Assembly: GCA_963693085.1 (NCBI GenBank)
Contig: OY856411.1
Coordinates: 1,344,395,550-1,344,459,549, forward strand
Direction: 5' to 3'
Origin: Alisma plantago-aquatica
Taxonomy: Eukaryota > Streptophyta > Magnoliopsida > Alismatales > Alismataceae
Length of the DNA stretch: 64,000 nucleotides
Shown: piece by piece, positions 12,614 to 24,059 of the stretch
How positions within the stretch are numbered: position 1 is the first letter of the stretch
How the letters are laid out: each line of letters opens with the position of its first letter
Made by a program: the position numbers and the translations under genes
The notes under the pieces: model-generated
What the model was told of the DNA's origin: nothing
Database searches by the model: none
The model's input: only the letters and a program-made list of their open reading frames with translations

Positions 12614-14363
12614 ATGGGTGACGGGGTACTCAACAACCTCAACTTGGAAGGAACAATCGTGGCTAGACCTCCATCTTTTGATGGCACAAACTACACTTAC
12701 TGGAAGAGGAGGATGCAGTTCTTCTTCCAAGGAATCAGCTGGGACTTATGGAGGATGGTATCAACTCCATATGAATTTCCTCAAACGGAGTATGCAAATT
12801 GGGACGTTAATACGGTAAGATCAGCCCAAATGAATGTAAAAGTTGTAAGTATACTTTATTGTTCAATTTTCGTTGGTGAATTCAATAGAATATCAAATTT
12901 GAAATGGCATATGAAATATGGAATAGACTTTCTATAACATATGAAGGAACTGTTCAAGTTAAGAATTCTAAAATAAGAATGCTTAAGCAAAAGTTTGAAC
13001 AATTTCATATGGATCAAAATGAGTCTATTAGTGAAATGTATGCAAAATTTTATTCTATTATAAATGGTTTGAATGCTTTAGGCAAAGTGATTAGTGAAGA
13101 AGACCAAGTGTCAAAGATTCTTATATCTCTTCCTCCCAAATACAAGCCCAAGGTGACTGCTATTGAAGAAGCAAATGATCTCACCCGGCTAAGGATGGAA
13201 CAACTTATTGGCAACCTAGAAGCACATGAGGCAACTTTAGAAGAGGAAGACAGACGAGAACGTGAAATTCAACAAGGAAGAAAGAAGGACATTGCATTTA
13301 AAGCATCAACCAAGATTAATCATGACACAAGTGAAGATGATAGTGAAGAAGAAACTCTCATTGTAAATGGTAAGGAGTATAAAAGTTTTAAAACTCACAA
13401 AACCTCTAGTGTTTTGTCTTCTAGGTGCTTTGAATGTGGCAAAAAGGGACATATGAAAGGTGATTGTCCAAAACTCAAGAAAGGGAAGAAATCATCTCAC
13501 AAAAAGAAGGAAAGAGCATATAAAGCTGCATGGGATGATTCAAGTGATGATAGTGATGATGGAAAAGAAGAAGTAGAGTGTCTTATTACTACAACAAATG
13601 AAGAATAAGAAGAGGTAAGTCTTTTTGATCTACCAAAAGAAGATCTAATTGCTAGTCTTCAAGATACACATGAGAAATATATTGAGTGCAAGAAGAAATT
13701 TAAGAAATCAAATAAAGTAAATGATGAGTTACATGCTAAACTTCTTGCTCTCACATCTGAAAATGAAGATCTCAAAAAGGCTATTGAAGATCATTATGTT
13801 AAGATAAAATCTGTAGAAACAAATTGCAATCTTCTTTCCCTAGAAAAGTTAAACTTGTAAACTCAAGTAAATGATCTTCAAAGACAATCTATCTTGTGTA
13901 CACATCTAGATTATGACATTATTGTGAAAGAAAGAGATTCTTTATTATCTAATCTAGATCAAGCAAAATTAGATATCAAGAAGAAAATGGATGAGATTTT
14001 TAAGTTACAACAACAAGTTAATAGCTTGGGTAACAATGATATTCTTGATAAAGTCTTAAAAATTCTTATCGTCAAATTGGAAGGAGAGGACTAGGTTATA
14101 ATCCTAAAGGAAAATCTTACCAAAAACCTAGTTGGAGAAAGACACAAGTGCTAGAGAGTCAATCTATGAATGTACCTAGAGGAAAATATACATATGTACC
14201 CAAGAACAACCTAGAACAAAATCATAGAAAGAGATATGAGGTTGATTCTATATGTTGCCATTATTGTTTGCGTCTTGGACACTACTCTTTTTCATGCCCA
14301 TACAAGAAAAGGAATGATGATCTAGCTTGGGTTCCTAAAACTTGGAGGTTTAAATTTGACTAG
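12614..14363 (+). pseudogene. Decayed gag of element C
   Basis: Start ATG at 12614, 46 bases after the primer site. The N-terminus (FDGTNYTYWKRRMQFFFQG) parallels the gag of element A but is clearly a different subfamily. A frameshift near 12900 separates the first 96 codons from the next frame (MAYEIWNRLSITYEGT at 12904). Zinc knuckle 1, CFECGKKGHMKGDCP at about 13425, is intact. An acidic Ser/Asp stretch follows, then a stop at 13606. Beyond it come a Lys/Leu-rich coiled-coil-like region with stops at 13858 and 14092, and a second knuckle CCHYCLRLGHYSFSCP (about 14255). The frame ends at 14363 where protease would be expected next; nothing of pol follows. Confidence 0.87.
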
Positions 14364-14486
14364 TTGAGATTTGACCTAAACTGTTATCTTGATATACAAA
14401 TGTCATATCTCAACACAATTGAGCTTTAACTTTCATATTCTTGTATATTGTTTGAAACAATCTCTGAAAATAGTACAGAAACACTC

Positions 14487-14660
14487 TCGGTCGAGATACT
14501 GTTCGACCGAGAACACTGTCGGTCGAAAATTGGTCGACCGAGTAGGTTACTGTTTTAAAGTTTGCAACAAATCTGATAAAATCTGTACAAACAATAGAAT
14601 CCTCGGTCGAGAAAAATGTTGACCAAGATACATTCGATCGACAAACAGTTCGACTGAATC
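14487..14660. repeat. Internal copy of the CTCGGTCGAC inverted-repeat cluster
   Basis: Three inverted pairs (CTCGGTCGAGA..TTCGACCGAGA, GTCGGTCGAAA..GGTCGACCGAG, CTCGGTCGAGA..TTGACCAAGA) in the interior of element C, outside its LTRs. The motif style equals the LTR cluster of the same element. A weaker trace is at 15390-15430. Confidence 0.8.
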
Positions 14661-15824
14661 AAGTTCTGTTGAACTTGTTTTCAATTAATCTAGCTTGCTA
14701 TCAATTTGTTATTTATTTAATATGAATAAATCTTGGAGACCATCTTTGAAACAAGACACATTGATCTTTTTGCATCATAAATTAAGGTATAACATTATGA
14801 ATATGAAATCCTTAAACATACTACACAAGTGTTATATGAAGACTGGTTTTGAACAAACCTTATTCATTGATTGAAAAAGTTTATTAAGCATGATCATTTA
14901 CATGGGTTGTCTTAAATTTGAAAATCCATGAATCATAAATGAGATTATTCTGGTTTATCCTCTACATGGCTTGGCTTAAAACTGAAAATTATAAACCATG
15001 TTGGCAAGGAAAATACTATTTTATCATAGTCCACATGATTTATCTTAAGTATTTCTTGGTCTATCTATATAGGAACCATGTGTATTAAAATTTAAATGGT
15101 CATAATCATTGTACTTACATGCTTCTATCTTGATCATTATATTGAGGATATGCTTCTACTATTCTATCATAATCATCATGCCATGATCATTATGTTTCTT
15201 TGGTTTGTCTAAAATAATCTTTGATCCATATATGCAAACCATGAATGGGTATTGTTTTTTTATCATTGTGATTCAGCTCATATGAAGATTACATTTTCAT
15301 GGCACAAATGCATTTTAAATTGAAAATATGCAGAAATTATACTTCACATATAAGTGTTCAAATTGGAAATCTGCAGAAATTACCTCTTGGTTGAAATCAA
15401 GTTTGACCAAGGGGCGCTATGGTCGAAGTCAAGGTCGACCTAAAATAAGCTTGACAAAATGCTTATTTGTACATCTTTTTACTGCACTTAATCTTAGTAT
15501 CTTGATTCAAAATGTGTTTATCATATTGAAAACATAATTTTAGTGCATAACTCTCATAAAAGGTCAACTTATTATGATTTAATATTGATTGTGACCTTAG
15601 AATCCTTGAATTGTCTTGACTATAAGATTAAGGGGGAGCTCACACAAACTATCTTGATTATAAGATTAAGGGGGAGTTCACAAAAACTTTGTAAACATCT
15701 TAAAGAAAAATTGAAACATGTTATGACCTTAGTATTTTTAATCTTGATTATGAAAATAAAGGAATCTACAAATTTCATGAATGTGATATATATCTTGTTC
15801 TTAATGGAATTCTCTAAACAAGTC

Positions 15825-16100
15825 AGGGCTTAACATCCCGTGCACTTGGTTAGAGATACTTTTTATGTACTTTACTATAAGCTTACAGGATTCTCATATC
15901 ATTTTTAGGGCTTAACATCCCTTGCAAAATGGATGAGAAATCAATATGTATTCATTATGAGCTTAAGGGAATCTCATTTCATTTTCAGGGCTTAACATCC
16001 CATGTAAAATGGATGAGAAATCAAAATACATATGCCATAGATCTAAAAGGATCTCATATCATTTCAAGGCTTAACATCCTTTGCAAATGATTGAGAAACA
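15825..16100 (+). repeat. Tandem 80 bp repeat in element C
   Basis: Four units start with (C/A)AGGGCTTAACATCC at 15825, 15907, 15987 and 16066 (periods 82, 80, 79). Each contains an AAATGGATGAGAAATCA-type segment and a GGATCTCATATCATTT-type segment. Units have diverged by substitutions and small gaps. No coding potential. Confidence 0.85.
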
Positions 16101-16426
16101 AATTGTGGCTAAATTCTACAATAAATGGTTTACATTTATATTAATCCATATTTTTAAAATTGAATATATTAGTTAGGGGGAGCATAGCATAAAATTAAGG
16201 GGGAGAAATAAAAGTCATACAAAATGCTTTTCTTGGATATCTTTTTGAAATGACAAAGGGGGAGAAATAATATAAACTGAAAACATAAAGTAAAATGAGT
16301 TTCATAAAACTCAGCCAGTACACACTTACAAAACAAGAGAATGGCTACAAAAGGTAAAACTTCAGGTATGAAACTCATATGACTTATATTTCCTTATTTT
16401 ATATTTAGGAAATGTTTGTCATCTTC

Positions 16427-16440
16427 AAAAAGGGGGAGAT
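16427..16440 (+). other. Polypurine tract of element C
   Basis: AAAAAGGGGGAGAT immediately upstream of the 3' LTR start at 16441; primes plus-strand DNA synthesis. The sequence is almost the same as the tract of element A (27170-27182), which supports a shared lineage. Confidence 0.85.
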
Positions 16441-17878
16441 TGTTGGCTAAATGGACATCATTTAATCCCTTTGTTTTGATAATGACAAACATTTCATTCT
16501 TGTGGATCTAATGTGCTACTTGAGTGTTGCAGGAATAAGGTGGATGACAAATACTTGGAAGATCTATATGCTAAAATTGCTTTAAGTCATGAATGTAATC
16601 AAATGTAAAAAACTTGTACAAATATATAATGTACAAGTACTTAGACATCATGTAAATCAAGTGTTAGATCTTCTCTAGCCAATCACAACACTTAGATAGG
16701 TCATCCCCTAAAATAGTGTCACATCTACACACTCATACACACACTTATTACTTGGTTTAAAAACATTGAAACAAGATTAATCTCGGTCGACAAAATTCTC
16801 GACCGAGACACTCTCGGTCGACAAACTCTTCGACCGAGAAAGACCCAGGTAGCCGTTAGACACAGCAGACAAGGTAGTTGGGAGTTAGATTAGAACGTTA
16901 TATACACTTGCTCCAGACAGTCCCTCAGTCGACAAGTCCTCGATCGAGAAGGACTCTCGGTCGACAATTCTTCGACCGAGATGAGTTCTGTCTGCACTTT
17001 TCAGAGTTAATTAACTAGCCGTTGTTAAAGCAACTAATGGTTACCTAATGGCTAGTTAAGCACTAAGAACCCCCTAGAAAGTGTCTAGAACATCCTTAAG
17101 CATCCATAGGCCATTCCTATAAATAGGACAAGCCACAGGACACCCAAAAACACACTTGTTCTACACTTGAGCATTTATACTTGCAATTGGCAATTCATTC
17201 TTGTGAGCAATTGAGTAATTCCAACATTGGCTATACATTTCCATTTCTCTAAATTCGTGTCCTATAGGCTAGCATCTCCTACCCACTACACCTACACTTC
17301 CATACACATTGGTCAGGAGATCAAAATGCTTGATATGGGAAATCAAGCCTTGTGCTACAACGGTATTGTAATTTCTATTTTTCCTTCTTGTTCCTTTTTA
17401 TCCTTTGTACCCTCCTTGCTACTCCTAGGGTTGGAGGTTGCAGATTGGAGAGGGTTTGACTTCTCAGGTGGAGAAGGGTCGTCTCGGTGGATAAGGTGGA
17501 CTTTGGACTACTTCAAGAAGGTTGTCTCAATGGGAAGCTACTTCAAGAGGAAGGCAACTTCAAGGGGAGCTTGAGGTTACTTCAAGGAAGGCTGCTTCAA
17601 GGTTGGTGAGACTACTTCTAGGTGAAGGCTGTCCGAAGGGTTTAGTGAAAGTATTGTAATTTTATGTAACATACTTGCGAGGTAATAAAATTAAATACTT
17701 TCAAAATCCCGGTTGGGTAAGCAACCGGGTAGTGGATTGACTGCCTTAGTATTTGCTAAGGTTGGAACCACTCTAAATCCTTGTCCCCTTGTCCAATATT
17801 CTTGTGGTTGCTTATTTTGGTTGAATTATTATTAAAATAATTATAAAACCCTATTCACCCCCCTCTAGTGGTTTTTCA
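16441..17878 (+). repeat. 3' LTR of element C
   Basis: 1438 bp, starting TGTTGGCTAAA and ending TTTTTCA, followed by the target duplication AGGTG. It aligns end to end with 11125-12565, with scattered single-base differences. It contains the inverted-repeat cluster (16782-16980) and a TATA box near 17118. Confidence 0.92.
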
Positions 17879-17883
17879 AGGTG

Positions 17884-18270
17884 CATATTCATCATGTTGG
17901 CTTTGGGTCAGACTTAACAAGGTGACCTAGACAAAATCTAGCACCTTGAGGCATGGAGGTAATCATGGCAAGGAGTTGCACATGACATCTTTCAAGAGTT
18001 GCATATGATGCAATTGGTAAAAGTTGCCTACCTAGAAGATCTGAGTTGTGGGTGACAGCCCTAGCTGGTCCAGGACTCAGAGGATTTCAGGATCTTGACC
18101 CGCTAGAAGATTGTACGCTTCAATCTTCCGAATTGATGGTGAGGGCTGTCAATTTGAATCAAAATAGTGGGAGCGGTAATTAATTAAAGGCCTAATTAAC
18201 TACTGTCAAATTTTATTCAAATCAAATCAAATCAAAAGGAGTTTTGACACATGCAATTTTCTCTTGTAGA
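17884..18270 (+). other. Leader of element B, right part
   Basis: Continuation of the non-coding leader of element B after the element C insertion. It runs up to the ATG at 18271 and contains a short ATCAAATCAAATCAAAAGG direct repeat just upstream of that start. Confidence 0.65.
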
Positions 18271-21200
18271 ATGGCAAAAGAATCATCTTTTAAAATGGGC
18301 AAATTAATTGAGAATAAATTCCATAACTGGTTGGGGATTATGAGAAGTGTTCTGCACAATTTAGAAACACCGGTAGCCTTTGAATCCACTCTATGTGTGC
18401 TTAAGAAGAGGGATAGTTCATTGATGGAGATCAATGGAACAAAGCCTAAGGATAAAGGTGAGGGAGAGAAGGGTTCTCTCGCCAAACCAATGTCAGAATC
18501 TTCTGTGCTCAAAACATGGAGAGGATGGAAGGAACGATGGAAGAAGAAGCAAGAGATAGAGATCTCTACTTCTGATGTATACGTTATAGAGATTAACTTT
18601 ACTACTTCTTTATCATGGGTACTTGATACCGGATGTGGATCTCACATTTGTTCAAATGTGATGGATCTTAAGAGAAGTAGGCCTTTGGGTAAAGGCGAGG
18701 TTGAACTACGTGTTGCCAATGGGGCAAGAGTTGCCGCTAGTGCCGTAGGAACCTATGAGTTAACTCTACCTAGTGGGCTAATAATAGAGTTGAAGAACTG
18801 CTATTATGTACCTGCCATAAATAGGAATATCATTTCCGTCTCTTGTTTGGACAAGGATGGTTTTGAATTTCTTATTAAGAATGGAAAGTGTTCTATTTCA
18901 AAAGATGGGATATTTTATGGCAGTGCCCCAATGTCTTATGGTCTATACTTGATAGATCTAGAAACAAACATATACAACGTAAACACCAAAAGGCAAAAAC
19001 TCAATAACTCAAACAAAACATATCTTTGGCATTGTTGTCTAGGGCACATAAATGAGAAGCGCATCTCTAAACTCCATAAAGATGGTTATCTAGACTCTTT
19101 TGATTATGAATCAATAGAGACATGTGAATCTTGTTTGTTGGGTAAGATGACCAAGACTCCCTTTTCATGTAAAGGTGGGAGAGCTAGTGATCTATTAGGA
19201 CTCATACATACTGATGTATGTGGGCCTTTTAGAACTAATGCCAAAGGTAGGTATCAGTACTTCATTACCTTCACTGATTACTTCAGTAGGTATGGCTATG
19301 TGTACCTGATGAAACATAAGTCAGAAACCCTTGAAAGGTTCAAGGATTTCATGAATGAAGTACATAACCAACTTGGTAAAAGTATTAAAGCACTTCGATC
19401 TGATCGAGGTGGAGAATACTTAAGCCAAGAGTTTGAGGACCTTCTGTGAGCTCGTGGTATCGTATGACAATGGACTCCGCCTGGAACACCACAACATAAT
19501 GGTGTGTCTAAAAGAAGGAATTGCACTTTACTAGATATGGTGCGATCAATGATGAGTTTTGTTGATCTTTCGATTTCTTTCTGGGGTTATTTTCTTGAAA
19601 CCGCCGTGTTTACACTTAACTGAGTACCATCTAAATCGGTTCAAAAGACACCATATGAGATATGGCACGGGAAGCGTCCTGATTTGTCTTTTATTAAGAT
19701 TTGGGGTTGTGAGGCTTATGTCAGGAAAATGTTTCCTGATAAGCTTGGACCCAAGTCTGATAAATGTTATTTTGTTGGATACCCCAAGGAAACAAGGGGA
19801 TACTATTTATACCACCCTACTGACAACAACGTGTTTGTTGCTAGGATAGCTGTATTCCTAGAAAAGGAATTTATTTCCAGAGGAAATAGTGGGAGGAAAA
19901 TAGAGCTTGAAGAGGTTCAAGCCCAACAAGAAAACATTAAACTAGTAGATGTACAAAAGGAACATAGAGATTCACAAAGTGTTATGGAATCTCAGTCTCC
20001 TCAAGTAATACAAGGACCTCGTAGATCTAGTAGGACATGCCTTGAACCTGAGAGGTTTGGATACCTTGTGACTCAGGAAGGCGATGAGTTAATCATAGAT
20101 GATGATCCAACTACCTATCTAGAGGCTATGGAGGGACCAGATTCTGAGAAATGGCTTGAGGCCATGAAATTCGAGATGGAATCCATGTACTCCAACAAAG
20201 TATGGACTTTGGTGGAACCACATGAAGGGGTAAAACCCATAGGGTGCAAGTGAGTCTTCAAGAAGAAGATCGACATGGATGGCAATGTGCAAACTTATAA
20301 AGGCAGATTGGTTGCAAAGGGTTTCTGATAAGTTCAAGGTGTTGACTATGACGAAACTTTTTCTCCAGTTGCCATGATTAAGTCCATCAGGATTATGCTT
20401 AATATTGCGGCTTACTATGACTGTGATATTTGGCAAATGGATGTTAAAACTGCATTCCTTAATGGGAATATAAATGAGGATGTGTACATGACACAACCTG
20501 AAGGTTTTGTAGATCCAAAGAATGCCAATAAAGTCTGTAAGCTACAAAGGTCAATCTATGGATTGAAGCAAGCATCTCAGAGTTGGAATCTTCGATTTGA
20601 TGAGGAATTCAAGGTGTTTGGCTTTATTCAAAATGAAGATGAACCTTGTGTGTACAAGAAGGTTAGTGGGAGCACAACCACATTTCTCATATTGTCTGTG
20701 GATGACATACTATTGATGGGGAATGATGTCTCAGCCTTAGAGAAGGTAAAGACTTGGCTTGGGAATACTTTCTCAATGAAGGACTTAGGAGAAGCATCCT
20801 ACATTCTAGGTATTAAGATCTATAGAGATAGATCTAAAAGGCTTCTCGGACTAAGTCAAAGCACATACATTGACAAAGTGTTGAAGCGGTTCAGCATGGA
20901 GAACTCAAAGAGCGGAAACATCCCCATGCTACATGGAGTCACCATCTCTAGAGCTCAATGTCCCCAATCTTGTGAAGAGAGGGAGCGTATGAATGGGATC
21001 ACATATGCATCATCCATCAGATCCATCGTGTACGCTATGTTGTGCACACGCCCAAATGTCTCGTATGCCCTTAGCATGACGAGCAGGTACCAGTCAGATC
21101 CTGGGGATGCTCACTAGACAACGGTAAAGAACATCCTCAAGTACTTGTGAAGGACTAAGGATCAGTTCCTTATATACGACGGTAAGGAAGAACTGGTTGT

Positions 21201-21683
21201 AAGAGGTTACACCGATGCAAGCTTCCAAACTGACAAAGATGATTACAGATCGCAATTAGGATTTGTATTTTGCCTAAACAATGGAGTTGTGAGCTGGAAG
21301 AGTTCCAAGTAAGAAACAGTTGTCGATTCTACTACAGAGGCTGAGTATATTGCTGCTTCACATGCAGCAAAGGAGGCTGTGTGGATCAGGAAGTTCGTCA
21401 CTGAACTTGGTGTGGTTCCCAGTAGTTGTGATGCAATTGAGCTTTATTGTGATAATAATGGAGCTATTGCTCAAGCTAAGGAGCCCAAATCACATCAGCG
21501 GTCCAAGCACATACTGCGGCACTTCCATCTCATATGAGAGATCGTACAGTGAGGAGATGTGAAGATTTGCAAAGTACCAACTGAAGACAACATAGATGAT
21601 CCACTGACTAAGGCCCTTTCTCAGCAGAAGCATGATGGTCATGCTAGGTCACAAGGACTAAGGTTCGTAGGTGACTGGCTCTA
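18271..21683 (+). pseudogene. Decayed gag-pol of element B
   Basis: The start ATG (MAKESSFKMGKL) resembles a copia gag N-terminus, but only about 100 residues of gag remain and no CCHC knuckle is present. The frame runs straight into protease (SWVLDTGCGSHICSN at about 18615). Then come GAG-pre-integrase (LWHCCLGHINEKRI, CESCLLGK), integrase (HTDVCGPF, SDRGGEY, PHNGVSKRRN) and the RT N-terminus (WLEAMKFEMESM, NKVWTLVEP). The RT palm has IWQMDVKTAFLNG and SVDDILLMGND, a YVDD-type box. RNase H (VDSTTEAEYIAA near 21330) and the tail DDPLTKALSQ end at 21683. Stops or frameshifts occur at 19447, 19466, 19621, 20252, 20327, 21115, 21150, 21310 and 21537. The order IN-RT-RH defines Ty1/copia. Inactive. 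Confidence 0.9.
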
Positions 21684-21699
21684 AGTGCAAGTGGGAGTC

Positions 21700-23918
21700 T
21701 GTTGGTATGTATGCCCATAGAGTAAGTCATGTGATGATTGTAATGGGATATTGTGTAAATGATTTGAATAATAATAAAGGCAATGCCCAATCTATATGTT
21801 TTGACTATTTCTGAGATGATAGTGTATCATGATAGATGTCTAAAGAATTGTTTTACTCGATTATGTATGCTTTTGGGTTGAGGACCTAAATGATGAGATC
21901 ATACGGATGTTAAGAGTATATTTTTTTGTTCAGTCCCTAGTCGGTTGTTATTGTGGAAATAACCATAGACATCAATAACACTAAAGACTAGATTGTGTGT
22001 TGGTTGATGACAGAATCTCATTAGTCATGATATAGTGATATCAAACCAAGCACATATGTACTTGTTAGAGAACAAGTGTACCAGACAGACCCATCGTGAG
22101 AGTGACACATGGAACCATGATTTGGTAGTCACAGTCAGCTCTCACAGTGATGGTGGTGAGTGTGATTTTTCAACTTGAAATCACTACACTCAACACATGT
22201 CGTTGGGTACACTTTGACATCATCAAACGCAATCTTGAAACATGGGTTGTTATAAAGGTGATGATTGGGTGACTTTGACACATGGGGCTTTTGAGGGGTG
22301 AGTGACAGATATGGGATTTGTCCCTCCTAAGGGATTTTGATGTCCATGGCCACTTGATGAGTAGGATTGAGAAAGTCATGCACATGCATGTGTGAATCAA
22401 TATGTGATATTGATGTCACACACATCTCACCCAGTCTGCTCTGAGATCAAGGAAATGGATGAACATTGAAAGGATGATTGTGCCATGCCTTGAGTTCATT
22501 CAGGACATTAGTGACAAAAGAATTATACATTCGATGTAACACCATTCACGGATTATAGGATTGAAAGTTGTTCTCCAACTTTCTGTTTCACTTGGGTAGC
22601 ACTGATGTGCGACTAGGCACAACTCTTTGCTTGTGAAGTCATAAGTGTTATGAACTCTCACTACCAACGTGAAATGGACCTGCAGGGTCACACACATAGG
22701 ATTTAACCTGGAAGAGGAGTTTATCCACAAATGATGTTTAGATTGATTACTAAAGGAGTTTAGTGGTTCAATTAAACACTCAGTTGATTGATAGCTCAAA
22801 ATCATAGTGTTCAACGTGTTGGACCAATTGATTAGAGTATTAGATTGATTGAAACTGCAATTGATTGATTTTGCACAGTCTGCACTTCCAACCGATCGGC
22901 TCATGTGATGAACCGATCAGCCCCGGTTGGCGAACCGATCGGCTCAAGTGTTGAGTCGATCGGCTCATGTATCAATGAAACGATCGGCTCAATTGTTGAA
23001 CCGGTCGATTTGTGTGACCAACCGAGATCGTTTGGAAAGTCAAAAGACTCTTTTTGCAAAAACATATTTGTTTCACTTGTACAAATTTGATTTGAAGAAG
23101 GACTAATATTTGATTAGTCAGAAACAAACATGAAAGTCAATTCTAGTTGGACCAAGACCATGAACTGATCGGCTCATGCTTGAACCGATCAGCTCAGGTG
23201 TCCCAAGTGATCAGTTCAGGTGTGAATTGATCGGCTCAGGTCCCCAACTGACCGTTTCATGCTTGAAACGATCGGTTCATCTGACACAGTTGGTTGTTTT
23301 GTGGAAAATCTCAAACCCTTCTACTCCTTCTTTAATCCTGAATTACCTGGGGTAGAGAACCTTGTCCCATGACCCTCCTATATATAGGGGTATTGGGGGA
23401 TTCTAAAAGTACAACTTAGAACACCAGTTACTCTACAAAGTTGTCGTTCTCTCTTATTTTGGTAACCAGGAGAGCCCGAGCAAGTGCTACCTGATAAGGG
23501 AGGCACGGCAAGGGGAAGACAACTGCAGAAAAGCAACTGGTTGTAGGAGAGTGTGTCGGTGACTAGTACGCTAACAGGAGGGTGTGACTCCTTCTTATTC
23601 CTTGTGGGAAAAAGAGATCGGAGTTCCAGGCAGTCTGCGTGGACAACTGCAGAGGCGGGAGACTTCTGCTGCTCGGAGGACAGCTGTCAATCCCGACAGT
23701 CCCGGTGAGACCAGGAGCTGCACAGACACCGTCCAAGACCGGATATGAAGACCGTGCAAGCCACGAGGTAACGTCGCCGAGCAAGCCTCGGGACAAGGTA
23801 TGCCTTTACAAACCATCCTTCCTATTGTATAGACGTTGACGTGATTCCTTTTTTCTGGGTTTGGGAGAAGATTTTTTTTTGTTTCTGTTGCATTCTCTAT
23901 CTCCCCTAAAACCCAACA
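21700..23918 (+). repeat. 3' LTR of element B
   Basis: 2219 bp, same length as the 5' copy, starting TGTTGGTATG after the purine tract AAGTGGGAGTC and ending ACCCAACA before the duplicate target ACCCT. It repeats the CGATCGG array (22880-23285) and the TATA box (near 23378). Differences from the 5' LTR are scattered substitutions. Confidence 0.92.
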
Positions 23919-24059
23919 ACCCTTACCTTCCCTATCCTAGCCCTTTCCCGGCCTAGATAGGTTTCCCTAGACCTCTCCTTTTGCTCTTTTTTGGTGTTTG
24001 TATGGTTTTTGTGGCTTGCTTTGTGTGTTTGATCTCTTCTTCCCCTTCTTTTCGCCTCC

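Larger units (their letters stand above)
14364..16440 (+). other. Non-coding tail of element C
   Basis: About 2.1 kb between gag and the 3' LTR. No pol or env-like domain is recognisable. Contents: CTCGGTCGA / TCGACCGAG inverted pairs (14487-14660), a short duplication of ATAAGATTAAGGGGGAG(C/T)TCACA around 15620-15690, an 80 bp tandem repeat (15825-16100) and repeated AAGGGGGAGA purine tracts (about 16172-16270 and 16427-16439). Multiple purine tracts before the 3' LTR are known for Sireviruses. Confidence 0.75.
11125..17878 (+). mobile_element. Element C: gag-only Sirevirus-type copia element nested in element B
   Basis: LTRs 11125-12565 and 16441-17878 (about 1.44 kb) start TGTTGGCTAAA; the 3' copy ends TTTTTCA, while the 5' copy ends TTTTTGA (terminal C to G change). 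The element is flanked by a perfect 5 bp duplication AGGTG (11120-11124 and 17879-17883). The primer site TGGTATCAGAGCAGG is at 12568 and the polypurine tract AAAAAGGGGGAGA is next to the 3' LTR. The interior holds a gag like that of element A (12614-14363) and then about 2.1 kb of non-coding sequence. No protease, integrase, RT or RNase H remains. It is therefore a non-autonomous derivative that would need enzymes from a relative. Confidence 0.92.
7953..23918 (+). mobile_element. Element B: Ty1/copia retrotransposon with 2.2 kb LTRs
   Basis: LTRs 7953-10171 and 21700-23918 are both 2219 bp and start TGTTGGTATG, ending ACCCAACA. They are flanked by a perfect 5 bp duplication ACCCT (7948-7952, 23919-23923), so the element inserted intact between pol and the env-like ORF of A. 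The primer site TGGTATCAGAGCC is at 10174 and a purine tract (AAGTGGGAGTC) precedes the 3' LTR. Domain order protease, integrase, RT, RNase H (18271-21683) makes it Ty1/copia; long LTRs and protein style suggest the Tork/Angela side of the family rather than Sirevirus (tentative). Element C interrupts its leader at 11125-17878. Without C the element is about 9.2 kb. Confidence 0.93.
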
